A stretch of DNA of 64,000 nucleotides from UBA6136 sp044350805 (GTDB taxonomy: Bacteria > Pseudomonadota > Gammaproteobacteria > Methylococcales > Methylococcaceae). The DNA lies in the NCBI GenBank assembly GCA_044350805.1, contig JBILGU010000008.1, forward strand, positions 62,001 through 126,000. The letters run 5' to 3'. Positions within the stretch are counted from its first letter, which is position 1. Every line of letters starts with the position of its first letter. A model generated the notes under the pieces. That model had not been told where the DNA came from. It saw only the letters and a list, made by a program, of their open reading frames with translations, and searched no databases. Below, one piece after another: positions 56,546 through 63,684 of this stretch. The position numbers were made by a program, and so were the translations under genes.

Positions 56546-56580
56546 CCCCGACCTGAAGGACGGGGTTTCTCGCGAAGGAA
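56546..56580. mobile_element. Possible IS200/IS605-family end remnant
   Basis: CCCCG (56546-56550) and CGGGG (56561-56565) form an imperfect hairpin followed by TTTCTCGCG. Subterminal hairpins of this form mark IS200/IS605 and IS1341-type elements. No transposase is present, so this would be a scar or a MITE-like leftover. A similar CCCCG-AAAGA-CGGGG hairpin lies at 60938-60952. Confidence 0.35.
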
Positions 56581-56583
56581 CGG

Positions 56584-56868
56584 ATGAATATGCATAACCC
56601 CCCACATCCAGGTTCGATTCTTCGCGAAGATGTTCTGCCTGAACTGGGGCTAACGATCACGAATGCGGCTCATCAGTTAGGGATCGCAAGAATGACGCTT
56701 TCTCGCCTCATCCATGAACGCAGCGGAGTCAGCCCAGATATGGCCATTAGGCTTGAATGCTGGCTTGATGGCCCAACCGCAGAAACATGGCTACGGATGC
56801 AATTGGCCTTCGACTTGTGGCAAGCAAGACAAAAACCGCTTCCCAATGTCGAAAAGGTAGCCGCATAA
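56584..56868 (+). CDS. higA: HigA-family antitoxin, orphan
   Basis: A 94-residue helix-turn-helix antidote. The start HPGSILREDVLPELGLTITN and the recognition region LGIARMTLSRLIHERSGVSP, then WLRMQLAFDLWQARQ, are diagnostic of HigA/VapI. A HigB toxin normally lies just upstream, but only relics and an IS-like hairpin are there. It may now act as a repressor or an anti-addiction factor. Confidence 0.88.
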   Translation: MNMHNPPHPGSILREDVLPELGLTITNAAHQLGIARMTLSRLIHERSGVSPDMAIRLECWLDGPTAETWLRMQLAFDLWQARQKPLPNVEKVAA

Positions 56869-56923
56869 CTGGGCGATGAAGCCTGTGCTGTTACTTGGAG
56901 GGAAGGAGAGAGGCATTGTTTAT

Positions 56924-57115
56924 CGAGATCACCATCGATCCAAGCCTGGCATAGCCGGGAGGATCCTGCCTCGACCGGAAGAAGCGGGGACGTGGGTTTA
57001 TGGGAAGAAAACGCACCAATGGTTTGGCTTCCATCAGGGCGTTAATCGCATGAATACGGAACCATGTTCATGGGATCGGGCAAAAGTCTGTAACTGCTCG
57101 GGGCGGATTTCAAGC
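56924..57115 (+). repeat. Diverged repeat of a toxin-like relic, copy A
   Basis: Two blocks here recur at 57719-57866: AGCCTGGCATAGCCGGGAG with its left flank, and ACGGAA ... GTTCATGGGATCG with its right flank. In one frame the shared blocks read AWHSRED and NRMNTEPCSWDRAKVC. An extra stretch of about 45 bases separates the blocks in this copy. Confidence 0.65.
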
Positions 57116-57121
57116 AGATAA

Positions 57122-57535
57122 CTATTTTGCTCTTTTCAGCTTGACATCAAGCGCGGCCGGCAATCGCGTAACGATATTTTCACGTTCCGAGTAGACAAAT
57201 GAGATTTGATTTCTGTTAGGGTAGCTGCCATTCCAGTAACCATCCTCTTCGGCGCCAAGTATTTGACGCCCTGTACCTAGAATGAGGTAGACCTGATGGG
57301 GTGGGCCCACTGTCCCATTGTTGTAGGTAACCCACTTAGTCCCTTTGACAGCATTACCGACCACTTGATCAAAAACCACCCGATAGGCGGCTTTGAAGTA
57401 AGACTGCCCGGAGAAACCTTGTGCTGAACCCACCCAAGTTCCCAATAAACTGTCTGCCGCATTCGCCGCCCAAGTATTCGGAATCCAAAGAATTGCCAGA
57501 ACGATGCCGCCCGATAACATTTTTTTTAACACCAT
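57122..57535 (-). CDS. Exported protein of unknown function
   Basis: A 137-residue protein with a signal peptide (about residues 1-25, WIPNTWAANA). The mature part is beta-rich (SLLGTWVGSAQGFSGQSYF, WVTYNNGTVGPPHQVYLIL, EDGYWNGSYPNRNQISFVYS) and lipocalin-like in feel, but I do not recognise a family. The ATG at 57535 starts the signal peptide; the frame extends to 57619 without support. It lies between two copies of a relic repeat, as if inserted. Confidence 0.65.
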   Translation of the reverse strand: MVLKKMLSGGIVLAILWIPNTWAANAADSLLGTWVGSAQGFSGQSYFKAAYRVVFDQVVGNAVKGTKWVTYNNGTVGPPHQVYLILGTGRQILGAEEDGYWNGSYPNRNQISFVYSERENIVTRLPAALDVKLKRAK

Positions 57536-57718
57536 ATCGATTTCTCCACTTCGCTTGTGAGGTTTAAGAGGACTCTGTCCTCTCATGGGATTCTCAGCGA
57601 CAGTCAAGGCATTTACCATACGTATTTGTACCGGCCCTTTTCTCTAAGACCGGGGGTATTCGAAGGGATAGGAGCAATGGGGGTCGGGAGCCTCTGTTCT
57701 GCGTTACAGGATCGATGG

Positions 57719-57866
57719 AGAGATCGTCGTCATCATCCGAGCCTGGCATAGCCGGGAGAAAAGCCCAATAGCCAGACTTCCTCAGGGCGATCGTCGCATG
57801 AAGACGGAACGACGTTCATGGGATCGTGCAGAAGTCTGCACCTTACTCGGGGCAGATGAAAACGGA
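57719..57866 (+). repeat. Diverged repeat of a toxin-like relic, copy B
   Basis: Counterpart of the repeat at 56924-57115. One frame reads LRYRIDGEIVVIIRAWHSRE, the C-terminal pattern of RelE/ParE-type toxins, before a nonhomologous tail. No intact start is present upstream, so it is a fragment. The two copies flank the exported-protein gene. Confidence 0.6.
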
Positions 57867-57952
57867 TTCCTTTCCATCAAGTGAACTTATCCCGAAACAC
57901 AATAAGGATTTCCACCTGCGGAAGATTCCAGGATCCCTCGATAGGATGAGGT

Positions 57953-58011
57953 GGAAGCGGCCAGGGAGCGCGTCTCTTGGGGGGGATTTGGAGACGCAGT
58001 TGGCCGCTTCC
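57953..58011. other. Long imperfect stem-loop
   Basis: GGAAGCGGCC (57953-57962) pairs with GGCCGCTTCC (58002-58011), and inside it GCGTCTC (57970-57976) pairs with GAGACGC (57991-57997). The two stems are separated by small internal loops. It lies between the toxin relic and the RRM gene. Possible roles are an oriT-like hairpin, a structured RNA or a folding recombination site; none can be chosen from the sequence. Confidence 0.6.
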
Positions 58012-58193
58012 CCAATCATTAGGCATTTTCTGGACAGTCAAGTCAAAGGAAAGAGCCCCACAGCTCTTCCCGGAAAGTAATCGTCCTAATTTCGGGTTGG
58101 TCTGACTTCCGGGGAACATTCTTCATCTGGTCTGTGACCAAGCTGTGTCGGAGAGCTTTCTCCTTAATCCATGGCAGCAGGACATCAAACAGT

Positions 58194-58502
58194 ATGAAAA
58201 ACCTTTACGTCAGCAACCTCAGTTACGCCACCGACAATAATCAACTGGCGGCACTTTTTTCTCCGTATGGCACTGTTCTCTCGGCCAGCGTCATCATGGA
58301 TCGGGAAACCGGTCGTTCCAAGGGCTTTGGCTTTGTGGAAATGGAGGACGATGCAGCCACAGCGGCGATCAATGCCATGAATGGAAAAGTGATTGAGGGG
58401 CGTCCGCTGAAGGTGAACGAGGCTCGCCCAAGGGAGCAGTCACGCACCACAAACGGTGGGCGTTTCGGGCGAGCGCTTCCAGGCTCAGGACCTTCCCGCT
58501 GA
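58194..58502 (+). CDS. RNA recognition motif (RRM) protein
   Basis: A 102-residue single-RRM protein. RNP2 appears as LYVSNL (residues 3-8) and RNP1 as KGFGFVEM (about 42-49), with the rest of the fold (AAINAMNGKVIEGRPLKVNEA) intact. The tail is short and basic. Bacterial RRM proteins of this type bind RNA and are often cold-induced. The ATG at 58194 gives the usual MKNLYVSNLSY start; a frame from 58134 is longer without support. Confidence 0.93.
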   Translation: MKNLYVSNLSYATDNNQLAALFSPYGTVLSASVIMDRETGRSKGFGFVEMEDDAATAAINAMNGKVIEGRPLKVNEARPREQSRTTNGGRFGRALPGSGPSR

Positions 58503-58552
58503 TTCTAAAAATCGTTTTGCCGCTCAAAACCCAGATCAGGGAGGATTCCATC

Positions 58553-58852
58553 ATGGGTGAAAAAGACATCTACATTAAGAAACTAAGCCAGCAACTTGAG
58601 CAGTGGAAGGCCGAGATTTCAGATCTCGAAAATCATGCTGAAGATGCGGGTGAAGAGGTCAAGGCACATTGCGATGATGCGTTGGATGCTCTCAAGGAAT
58701 ATTACGATTCCGTGGAGGCCAAGGTCGAAGGATGGATCGAATCGGCGGATGAAACCTGGGATGTCATTGAGGAAAAGGCCGATGACCACATCGAAAAATC
58801 GGCCTCCGCTATGAAAGCTGCAATCAATCACATCAGAACGATGATCGGCTGA
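58553..58852 (+). CDS. Acidic helical coiled-coil protein
   Basis: A 99-residue protein, almost wholly helical, with heptad spacing (KKLSQQLEQWKAEISDLEN, then EYYDSVEAKVEGWIESADE). The ATG at 58553 has GGGAGG ten bases upstream. Similar small helical proteins occur in many proteobacteria near stress genes. Function unknown. It follows the RRM gene by 50 bases. Confidence 0.75.
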   Translation: MGEKDIYIKKLSQQLEQWKAEISDLENHAEDAGEEVKAHCDDALDALKEYYDSVEAKVEGWIESADETWDVIEEKADDHIEKSASAMKAAINHIRTMIG

Positions 58853-58951
58853 ATCTCTTCCCTCGCAAGATGCGTTCGTTGCTTTGGCGGCATCGGTCTC
58901 GATACCGCCCTCCCCTACGCATGACATTCACGATTTGTCTCGCTCACTGAA

Positions 58952-59245
58952 TTGAGTGAGGCATCAAATGAGGACTTTATTTGTGAAGAATCCCTGGTGA
59001 AGAAGAAACCTGACATTGAATATGACGACAAGGCCTTCAGAGAGGGCTATTCAGCGGGCCTAACGGGTGGATTCAGTGATGACAACCCCTATCCCAAGGG
59101 CAGAGAGTGCGTTGCCGGTGACAGAAGGTCACTGAGTTGGACTTCTGGATTCATTGAGGGCAAAGCGGAAAGGGCGGCGGCAAAGCGAGAGAGTCGGCCC
59201 ATGAGAGTCCATCAGTACCGGTCCATCCCTGACCCCAAGGACTAA
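58952..59245 (+). CDS. Rmf/CrpP-like small protein
   Basis: A 97-residue protein starting at TTG 58952 (no good ATG in frame). Residues KAFREGYSAGLTGG, then DDNPYPKGREC and LSWTSGFIEG, follow the ribosome modulation factor/CrpP pattern: a glycine-spaced helix, an NPYP turn and a second helix. The C terminus is basic and longer than in RMF. The role is inferred only from this pattern. Ribosome hibernation is one possibility. Confidence 0.6.
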   Translation: MSEASNEDFICEESLVKKKPDIEYDDKAFREGYSAGLTGGFSDDNPYPKGRECVAGDRRSLSWTSGFIEGKAERAAAKRESRPMRVHQYRSIPDPKD

Positions 59246-59393
59246 GGTCGAAATCCCCACGAGTTAAGCAAACCGAGCCGATCAAATATCTGCGGTTCTG
59301 GGAGGCGAACACCTGACGGATATGTTGATCAAGCCTGTCTGTCATCAGGTTCATGAATCTGAGATATACGCATCTTCATCTGATTTTCATGCC

Positions 59394-59417
59394 CGAATCA
59401 TCACATGTGATGATTCG
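59394..59417. repeat. Perfect 24-base palindrome
   Basis: The half-site CGAATCATCACA is followed directly by its exact reverse complement. It lies 60 bases upstream of a small gene at 59478. Its length and perfection suggest an operator or a protein-binding site for replication or transfer. Confidence 0.75.
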
Positions 59418-59477
59418 AGACCAGCCCCCCGAAGAATATCCTTTCAATTCGTAATGGCTTTACCCATGGGGTGTGTG

Positions 59478-59600
59478 ATGGAAGTGTACGAAGTCGTCGT
59501 TAAAGCCGTAGTGACCCATACGTTCAGAGTCGTTGCTGACAATCAACGGGAGGCCAGCGAGAGGGCAAACTTGATGTTCTCGAATGAGAACTTGGGATAG
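59478..59600 (+). CDS. 40-residue DpnD/PcfM-like protein
   Basis: A small protein with the pattern MEVYEVVVKAVVTHTFRVVA then NQREASERANLMFSNENLG. This beta-beta-helix shape resembles the DpnD/PcfM-like family found on mobile elements. The reading frame extends upstream to 59322, but the homology-like part starts here. Function unknown. Confidence 0.5.
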   Translation: MEVYEVVVKAVVTHTFRVVADNQREASERANLMFSNENLG

Positions 59601-60094
59601 GTTCTGGAGCTTAAGTTCGACGTGCACAATGACCAGGTACCAGACGCAATCCGTTTACGCTCCTATTAGCCTAGCCAATGGCTAAGGCATCAGCGATCAG
59701 AAAGATTGGCGGTGGCCTGAATGAGGCCATCACTGTTCGCCTTATAGTCCTCACAGACCCATCTCACATGTTCCGGAGTCACGATACACCGCATCCGTTC
59801 TTTGGAATCGCGGGTATGTTTCACGTGGTTTATTTCAGTTGAGCCCTCCATCATGATCGACATGAGGGGTTCAACGAGAGTCAGAATCTTAGCGTCCGTG
59901 AGTGTTTCGAGTCAGTGATTCATTCTGGATCTATTTCCTTACCGAACATATCAACGGTTCGAGTATCCCTGCCCGTTGCGGCCTTGATGCCTGCCCGCGT
60001 CTTTTCCTTAGTCCATTTCCTCGCAGGCCCGGAAGCCATCCTCTAATGATGCTTTGCATTGTTAATGACTCAATCGTGCACGGATCCCTTTTGA
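59601..60094. other. Sparse region with one weak gene
   Basis: Apart from the small leftward frame at 59690-59863, I see no supported gene in about 490 bases. Frames on the plus strand here lack family features. Confidence 0.35.
59690..59863 (-). CDS. Possible 57-residue protein
   Basis: A leftward frame with the sequence pattern NHVKHTRDSKERMRCIVTPE then VRWVCEDYKANSDGLI. The composition looks protein-like, but there is no family match and only a weak ribosome binding site. It may be the end of a longer decayed gene. Confidence 0.3.
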   Translation of the reverse strand: MSIMMEGSTEINHVKHTRDSKERMRCIVTPEHVRWVCEDYKANSDGLIQATANLSDR

Positions 60095-60283
60095 TTAAGG
60101 GCTGTCATCAATATCGTCCGGTTCGATCTCTTCATCAAGACCGTCTTCCTCAATCAAATCATGTTCATCGGTCGGCTCAAGATCTTCTCGATCATCTGGA
60201 ATCTGATCTTCAGAGGGTCAGATGGCGACACCTCATTTCTGATGGAACCAGCAATGCAACGCCTTTATGGGATATCCCCCCAT
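60095..60283 (-). pseudogene. Acidic 63-codon frame with two in-frame TGA codons
   Basis: From an ATG at 60283 the frame reads MGGYPIKALHCWFHQK, then TGA, then GVAI, then TGA, then a long acidic tail (PSEDQIPDDREDLEPTDEHD and EEDGLDEEIEPDDIDD) ending at TAA. The acidic tail is very unlikely by chance. The two TGA codons would be CGA arginines before a C-to-T change. It is either decayed or read through. Confidence 0.4.
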
Positions 60284-60476
60284 AAATACCTAAAAAATCG
60301 TTGACTCCTGAAGCAACAATAATGATCATGACCATCAACCGGCAAGCGGTCGGCAAAGCAGAAAAACAACAATAAGATCAAACCGTCGCCTGACCCCGTA
60401 ACCAAGGTGGTCTTGAACTTGACCCGCTGGATATGCCCCCTTCTCCAGCCGGGTCCGGTCTATTTGGAGAGATCAA

Positions 60477-60728
60477 ATGAGCATTTTGAGCCCATCTCCG
60501 GAGTTACTGATTTATTCTGATTTGGGTGGTTCCTTCGTTTACGAAGGTCGGGCCATCGAAATCACCCTCTATCGTCTTCCTGAGAGTGAATGGGTGATTG
60601 AGCTCGCTGATAAAGAGAACGCCAGCGTTGTTCTGGAGGACTTCTATCCTTCAGAGGAATCGGCCTATGCCGCCGCATTGGAAGCCATCCGTGAAGGCGT
60701 GATGGATGGATCGAAGAGAGCGACTTAG
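60477..60728 (+). CDS. Small conserved-looking protein of unknown function
   Basis: An 83-residue acidic protein with a beta-rich start (YEGRAIEITLYRLPESEWVI, then NASVVLEDFYPSEESAYAAA) and a helical end. It is not obviously any named family but looks like small ICE-borne conserved proteins. The ATG follows GGAGAGATCAA. Confidence 0.6.
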   Translation: MSILSPSPELLIYSDLGGSFVYEGRAIEITLYRLPESEWVIELADKENASVVLEDFYPSEESAYAAALEAIREGVMDGSKRAT

Positions 60729-60826
60729 AGCCCTTGAAGAGGTTGTTGCCAAGGCATGAGGTTGTTTGCCTTGACAAATGGGTGAGCAGCCCAAGAGCCA
60801 AGCCATTCTTTTGCACAGTCTCGTAT

Positions 60827-60900
60827 AACTGACTGATTTATCGTCAGCCGCCAACCAAGAAACAGTGGGTTACGGAATAAATAATAAGAATCAGTCAGTT
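60827..60900. repeat. 12-base inverted repeat pair
   Basis: AACTGACTGATT (60827-60838) and AATCAGTCAGTT (60889-60900) are exact reverse complements 50 bases apart. The spacer holds the AT-rich segment AATAAATAATAAG. Confidence 0.7.
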
Positions 60901-60976
60901 ACATCGACTGACCATTTATCAGGCGATTCGCTACAGGCCCCGAAAGACGGGGGAGCTAACACCCCAACCCACAATG

Positions 60977-60999
60977 TTATCCACAGATATTGTGGAAAA
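60977..60999. other. Origin-like region with two opposed DnaA boxes
   Basis: A consensus DnaA box TTATCCACA at 60977-60985 and an inverted TTTTCCACA (as TGTGGAAAA at 60991-60999) lie five bases apart. An AT-rich stretch and the 12-base inverted repeats are just upstream. ICEs can replicate from such sites after excision. No replication initiator gene is visible nearby. Confidence 0.55.
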
Positions 61000-61046
61000 C
61001 CTTATTGGTTCTGGGGCATCGCCGCATGATCCTTCGAACGTTGTTT

Positions 61047-61334
61047 ATGACCCGAACCGAAATCATCGAACGGCTCACCTACCGATTCCGGCACTGGTCT
61101 CCCAATCGGGTTGATGTTGCTGTTCGAAACCTTATCGACCAAATAGCCGAAACGATTGCAGCGGGTGAATGAATAGAGATCCGTGGCCCTGGGAGTTTCT
61201 ATCGCCAAACACGATCCGCCCGATTAGGGCGGAACCCCAAGACTCGGGAAGCCGTCCAAGTTCCAGCAACGGCGGTTGTCCAATTTCGACCGGGGAAAAA
61301 CCCCAGCGCGAAATCTTCCGGCGATATCGTTTGA
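61047..61334 (+). pseudogene. IHF/HU-family gene with an in-frame TGA
   Basis: The first part, MTRTEIIERLTYRFRHWSPN through QIAETIAAGE, matches the N-terminal half of IHF-beta. A TGA at 61170-61172 replaces the arginine expected in GERIEIRG. The same frame then continues IEIRGPGSFYRQTRSARLGR, NPKT and VVQFRPGKNPSA to a stop at 61334. The full 95-codon length matches the family exactly. A single C-to-T change (CGA to TGA) explains it. IHF is needed for many integrase reactions, so an element-borne copy would be relevant. Confidence 0.85.
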
Positions 61335-61353
61335 TGTAATTGAAAGGAGACTT

Positions 61354-61494
61354 ATGAATAACGGGAAGAAACATCCCTGGCTCAAGACCATGGCTCAGGA
61401 AGTCCATCGCGCAAAGCAGCTGAAGGAAAAGAAGGCAAATCCGGCATCTCCCCAGAAGCCATCCAACTTTCCGGTGGATTTCAGCTCAAAGTAG
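61354..61494 (+). CDS. 46-residue basic protein
   Basis: A short lysine-rich protein (NNGKKHPWLKTMAQEVHRAK, then PQKPSNFPVDFSSK) starting at ATG 61354. The ribosome binding site GAAAGGAGA, nine bases before the start, is among the strongest in the island. It follows the broken IHF-like gene by 20 bases. Function unknown. Confidence 0.6.
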   Translation: MNNGKKHPWLKTMAQEVHRAKQLKEKKANPASPQKPSNFPVDFSSK

Positions 61495-61559
61495 CGAATC
61501 GGGCTATCGTCCGCATGGGTTTCAGGAGGGGCTGGGGGCTCAATCCGAGGCCACTCCTC

Positions 61560-61895
61560 TCATGGGATAAGAGGTCGTTTGGTCAGATTGGCATGCTCTA
61601 TCTCATACGTTGGGCCATTGAGAACCCAAACCGCATAATGCGTTCCGCTGCCATTACTCCCCATGAGTTTGGTGGAGTCTTCCGGGCCTAGCAGTTTTCT
61701 GGTGACTTCTGCGGCCCGTCCAGTGGCCAAAATTACTCTGGATCCATCCCGATTTACGATGCAACTGACTGTATTGCCTTGGACCATCGGCCAGGGGGCT
61801 TTCCACCGGTATTTGTTTCTAATTGCGGGTAGACATTTGCCACCGTAACTGGCTTCGAGTTGCTCAAGCTCACGATTCACGGGATAGATCTCCAC
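61560..61895 (-). CDS. Protein of unknown function
   Basis: A 111-residue protein starting at GTG 61895. It begins EIYPVNRELEQLEASYGGKC and has a beta-rich middle (GNTVSCIVNRDGSRVILATG). No signal peptide or known motif is visible. It is divergent from the small basic protein and may be transcribed with nothing else. Confidence 0.5.
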   Translation of the reverse strand: MEIYPVNRELEQLEASYGGKCLPAIRNKYRWKAPWPMVQGNTVSCIVNRDGSRVILATGRAAEVTRKLLGPEDSTKLMGSNGSGTHYAVWVLNGPTYEIEHANLTKRPLIP

Positions 61896-62047
61896 ACAGT
61901 CTTTGAGGTTGGATGACTCAATAGGATGAGTCTAGGAACTCATCGTATCCAGTCGCGGACTGGGTCCTACCCTGCCCTTATTTATGGACAAGGAAACCGC
62001 CCCATCATTCCGCCCGCATGAACAGAAATGCTCGGCATGAGCTATTT

Positions 62048-62560
62048 CTAATCAAACATATTTCTGGCGATCCTTCGACTTTTTAATTCACAGAATGGGC
62101 ATGATATTGGAATGTCTGCATTGGGAAACTGCAGATAATCGATTCCACATAAGCGGCAAGGCGTCAATATAATTTCGCCCTTGTGGTAATCAGATAGCAA
62201 TATCCAGGCGTCCGTCAGATCAAGGCTTGGGCTTGGGCAAACCTCCTGAAATAAATCGAAGCTATTAATGAGGGTTCGACTGTTGACCGGTTTGGCGAGC
62301 GCCTCGGGCCCACCGACGTCCCGATAAAGCAACAAGAGCAGGCTGAGTCGCTGTTGATCCCATCGCGTTCTGCAGCAGTAAAGGCTGGAACGTCGCCCCC
62401 CAGGACTGGGCGATGTCCCATGGACCATCCGGTGAATTTCACGGATTTCGGCGTCAGGGAGATTCAGGAGATCCTTGACGTGATGGGTTCGAAGTTTCCT
62501 TCGAATGAGTTCTGCTGCCAATTCGCAGCGTTCCCATTTATCCAGAGAATGGATCTTCAT
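62048..62560 (-). CDS. FlhC-like transcriptional activator (AcaC/SetC type)
   Basis: A 170-residue protein with FlhC features: an N-terminal helical region (WERCELAAELIRRKLRTHHV), a central region (TLINSFDLFQEVCPSPSLDL, TDAWILLSDYHKGEIILTPC), and four zinc-binding cysteines as CRLC and CPFC near the C terminus. FlhC/FlhD proteins control flagella, but on IncC plasmids (AcaDC) and SXT/R391 ICEs (SetDC) they switch on conjugation. The adjacent FlhD-like and transglycosylase genes favour that role. It overlaps flhD-like by four bases. Confidence 0.85.
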   Translation of the reverse strand: MKIHSLDKWERCELAAELIRRKLRTHHVKDLLNLPDAEIREIHRMVHGTSPSPGGRRSSLYCCRTRWDQQRLSLLLLLYRDVGGPEALAKPVNSRTLINSFDLFQEVCPSPSLDLTDAWILLSDYHKGEIILTPCRLCGIDYLQFPNADIPISCPFCELKSRRIARNMFD

Positions 62561-62865
62561 TGGATCGTCCCCTTTTGCTGGGTCACACTCGCCATCAGGT
62601 GTGTCTGGAAGGTCTGGGATTCACGTGCGGTGTAGCCATCGATCTGCAACTCCTTCAACAGTGAAGGGGGAATCCTCCAACTGAAACAAGAAATGTTGGT
62701 GTTCGCGAGATTCTGGATTTGAGTCAGCGATAAATTCTTGATCAGGTGGATGACATCGGGCGGCACGCCAAGGAGATAGCGGGCTTTGTGTTCCAGGCCT
62801 GAATGCGCGTATTCCCTGACTTTCAGCATGAAGAGTCGGTTCAATTCTGCGATATCGTGATCCAT
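62557..62865 (-). CDS. FlhD-like transcriptional activator (AcaD/SetD type)
   Basis: A 102-residue protein with the FlhD pattern: AELNRLFMLKVREYAHSGLE, then LIKNLSLTQIQNLANTNISC (FlhD has LTLPQMVKLAETNQLVC). Such proteins form a complex with the FlhC partner. Its stop overlaps the FlhC-like start, so both are translated together. It begins eight bases after the transglycosylase stop. Confidence 0.85.
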   Translation of the reverse strand: MDHDIAELNRLFMLKVREYAHSGLEHKARYLLGVPPDVIHLIKNLSLTQIQNLANTNISCFSWRIPPSLLKELQIDGYTARESQTFQTHLMASVTQQKGTIQ

Positions 62866-62873
62866 GACCGCAC

Positions 62874-63539
62874 CTATTTCCTGCCTGCGGTCTGCCGCAG
62901 GCGTGATGAAAGCTTGAGGACGCGTTCCCCGTATTGGAGGGCTTCCGCCCGATCCTGCCAGGCGTGATACCGTCCAACACCGAGAGTGAGATTTCCCGGT
63001 ACCGATGCAATCGCTTCCGAGAGAATTTCAGCGCCTAAGTCGACGTTTTTCACCGGATCCATCAGAGAAGTCAGGCTCCCTGCCCGTTCGAAGTGCCAGC
63101 GGTAGTTCACCTGCATCAAACCGACGTCGATGTTCGACTCTCCTCGATCAATGCTCTTTCTGAGATGCCCGAGAGCCTCATCAAATGTTTTCGGATAGAG
63201 CGCCTTACCCGCCTTGTTCAAAGCCCATGGCCAGGGGGATGCGAGCCCTTCATCGATCCGTGAAGACTCGACCAGTGCAACCGCATAGAGGAGATAGGGA
63301 TCGAGGTGGTGGTGATGAGCGGTTCGTTCCCAATGCGTGCCCGCAAGGTTTAAAGCGCTTTCAAGCAGTGGCCCTGAACTCCGATTTGGAACCGAAAAAG
63401 GATGATTGGATTCGGCGTGAACGACGAAACCAGCCGCTCCTAAAGCGAGGCCGCTGAGGGGGTAAAGAAGCCGTTGAATGATTTCATTCCCACGGGTTGG
63501 AGTTTTCGCTTGATCAAGCGAAGCTGTGACGTGATGCAT
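62874..63539 (-). CDS. Lytic transglycosylase of the conjugation system
   Basis: A 221-residue SLT-type peptidoglycan hydrolase. The catalytic glutamate lies in YLLYAVALVESSR, followed by the DVGLMQVNYRWH motif and the LGAEILSEAIASVPGNLTLG region. An internal hydrophobic segment near residues 25-42 may serve as an export signal. It opens holes in peptidoglycan for the mating apparatus. The ATG at 63539 has GGGAG and AAGGA upstream; a TTG at 63572 is an alternative. Related genes sit next to acaDC in IncC plasmids. Confidence 0.9.
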   Translation of the reverse strand: MHHVTASLDQAKTPTRGNEIIQRLLYPLSGLALGAAGFVVHAESNHPFSVPNRSSGPLLESALNLAGTHWERTAHHHHLDPYLLYAVALVESSRIDEGLASPWPWALNKAGKALYPKTFDEALGHLRKSIDRGESNIDVGLMQVNYRWHFERAGSLTSLMDPVKNVDLGAEILSEAIASVPGNLTLGVGRYHAWQDRAEALQYGERVLKLSSRLRQTAGRK

Positions 63540-63587
63540 GTCCTTGGTTCTCCCTGATGAAGGTGAACCCAAGTCTGAAAGGCAGTC

Positions 63588-63661
63588 GTGAGGAAATTAT
63601 GGGGAAATCATGGACAATTCCCCATGCTTCATTCCAACCATGGGGAAGTTGTGAGGAAATT
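63588..63661. promoter_or_regulatory. Repeat-rich region upstream of the flhDC-like operon
   Basis: GTGAGGAAATT occurs at 63588-63598 and 63651-63661. ATGGGGAA occurs at 63599-63606 and 63640-63647, with its inverse TTCCCCAT at 63618-63625. The set lies just upstream of the leftward operon and suggests several operator sites. Confidence 0.6.
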
Positions 63662-63684
63662 GTGAAGATGAACGAAATAGGAGC

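Noticed and set aside
58517..58552. Upstream start for the coiled-coil gene
   Set aside because: The ATG at 58553 has a better ribosome binding site, and the extra twelve residues lack helical character.
59902..60285. A 127-codon plus-strand frame
   Set aside because: It lies antisense to the acidic frame at 60095-60283 and has no motif.
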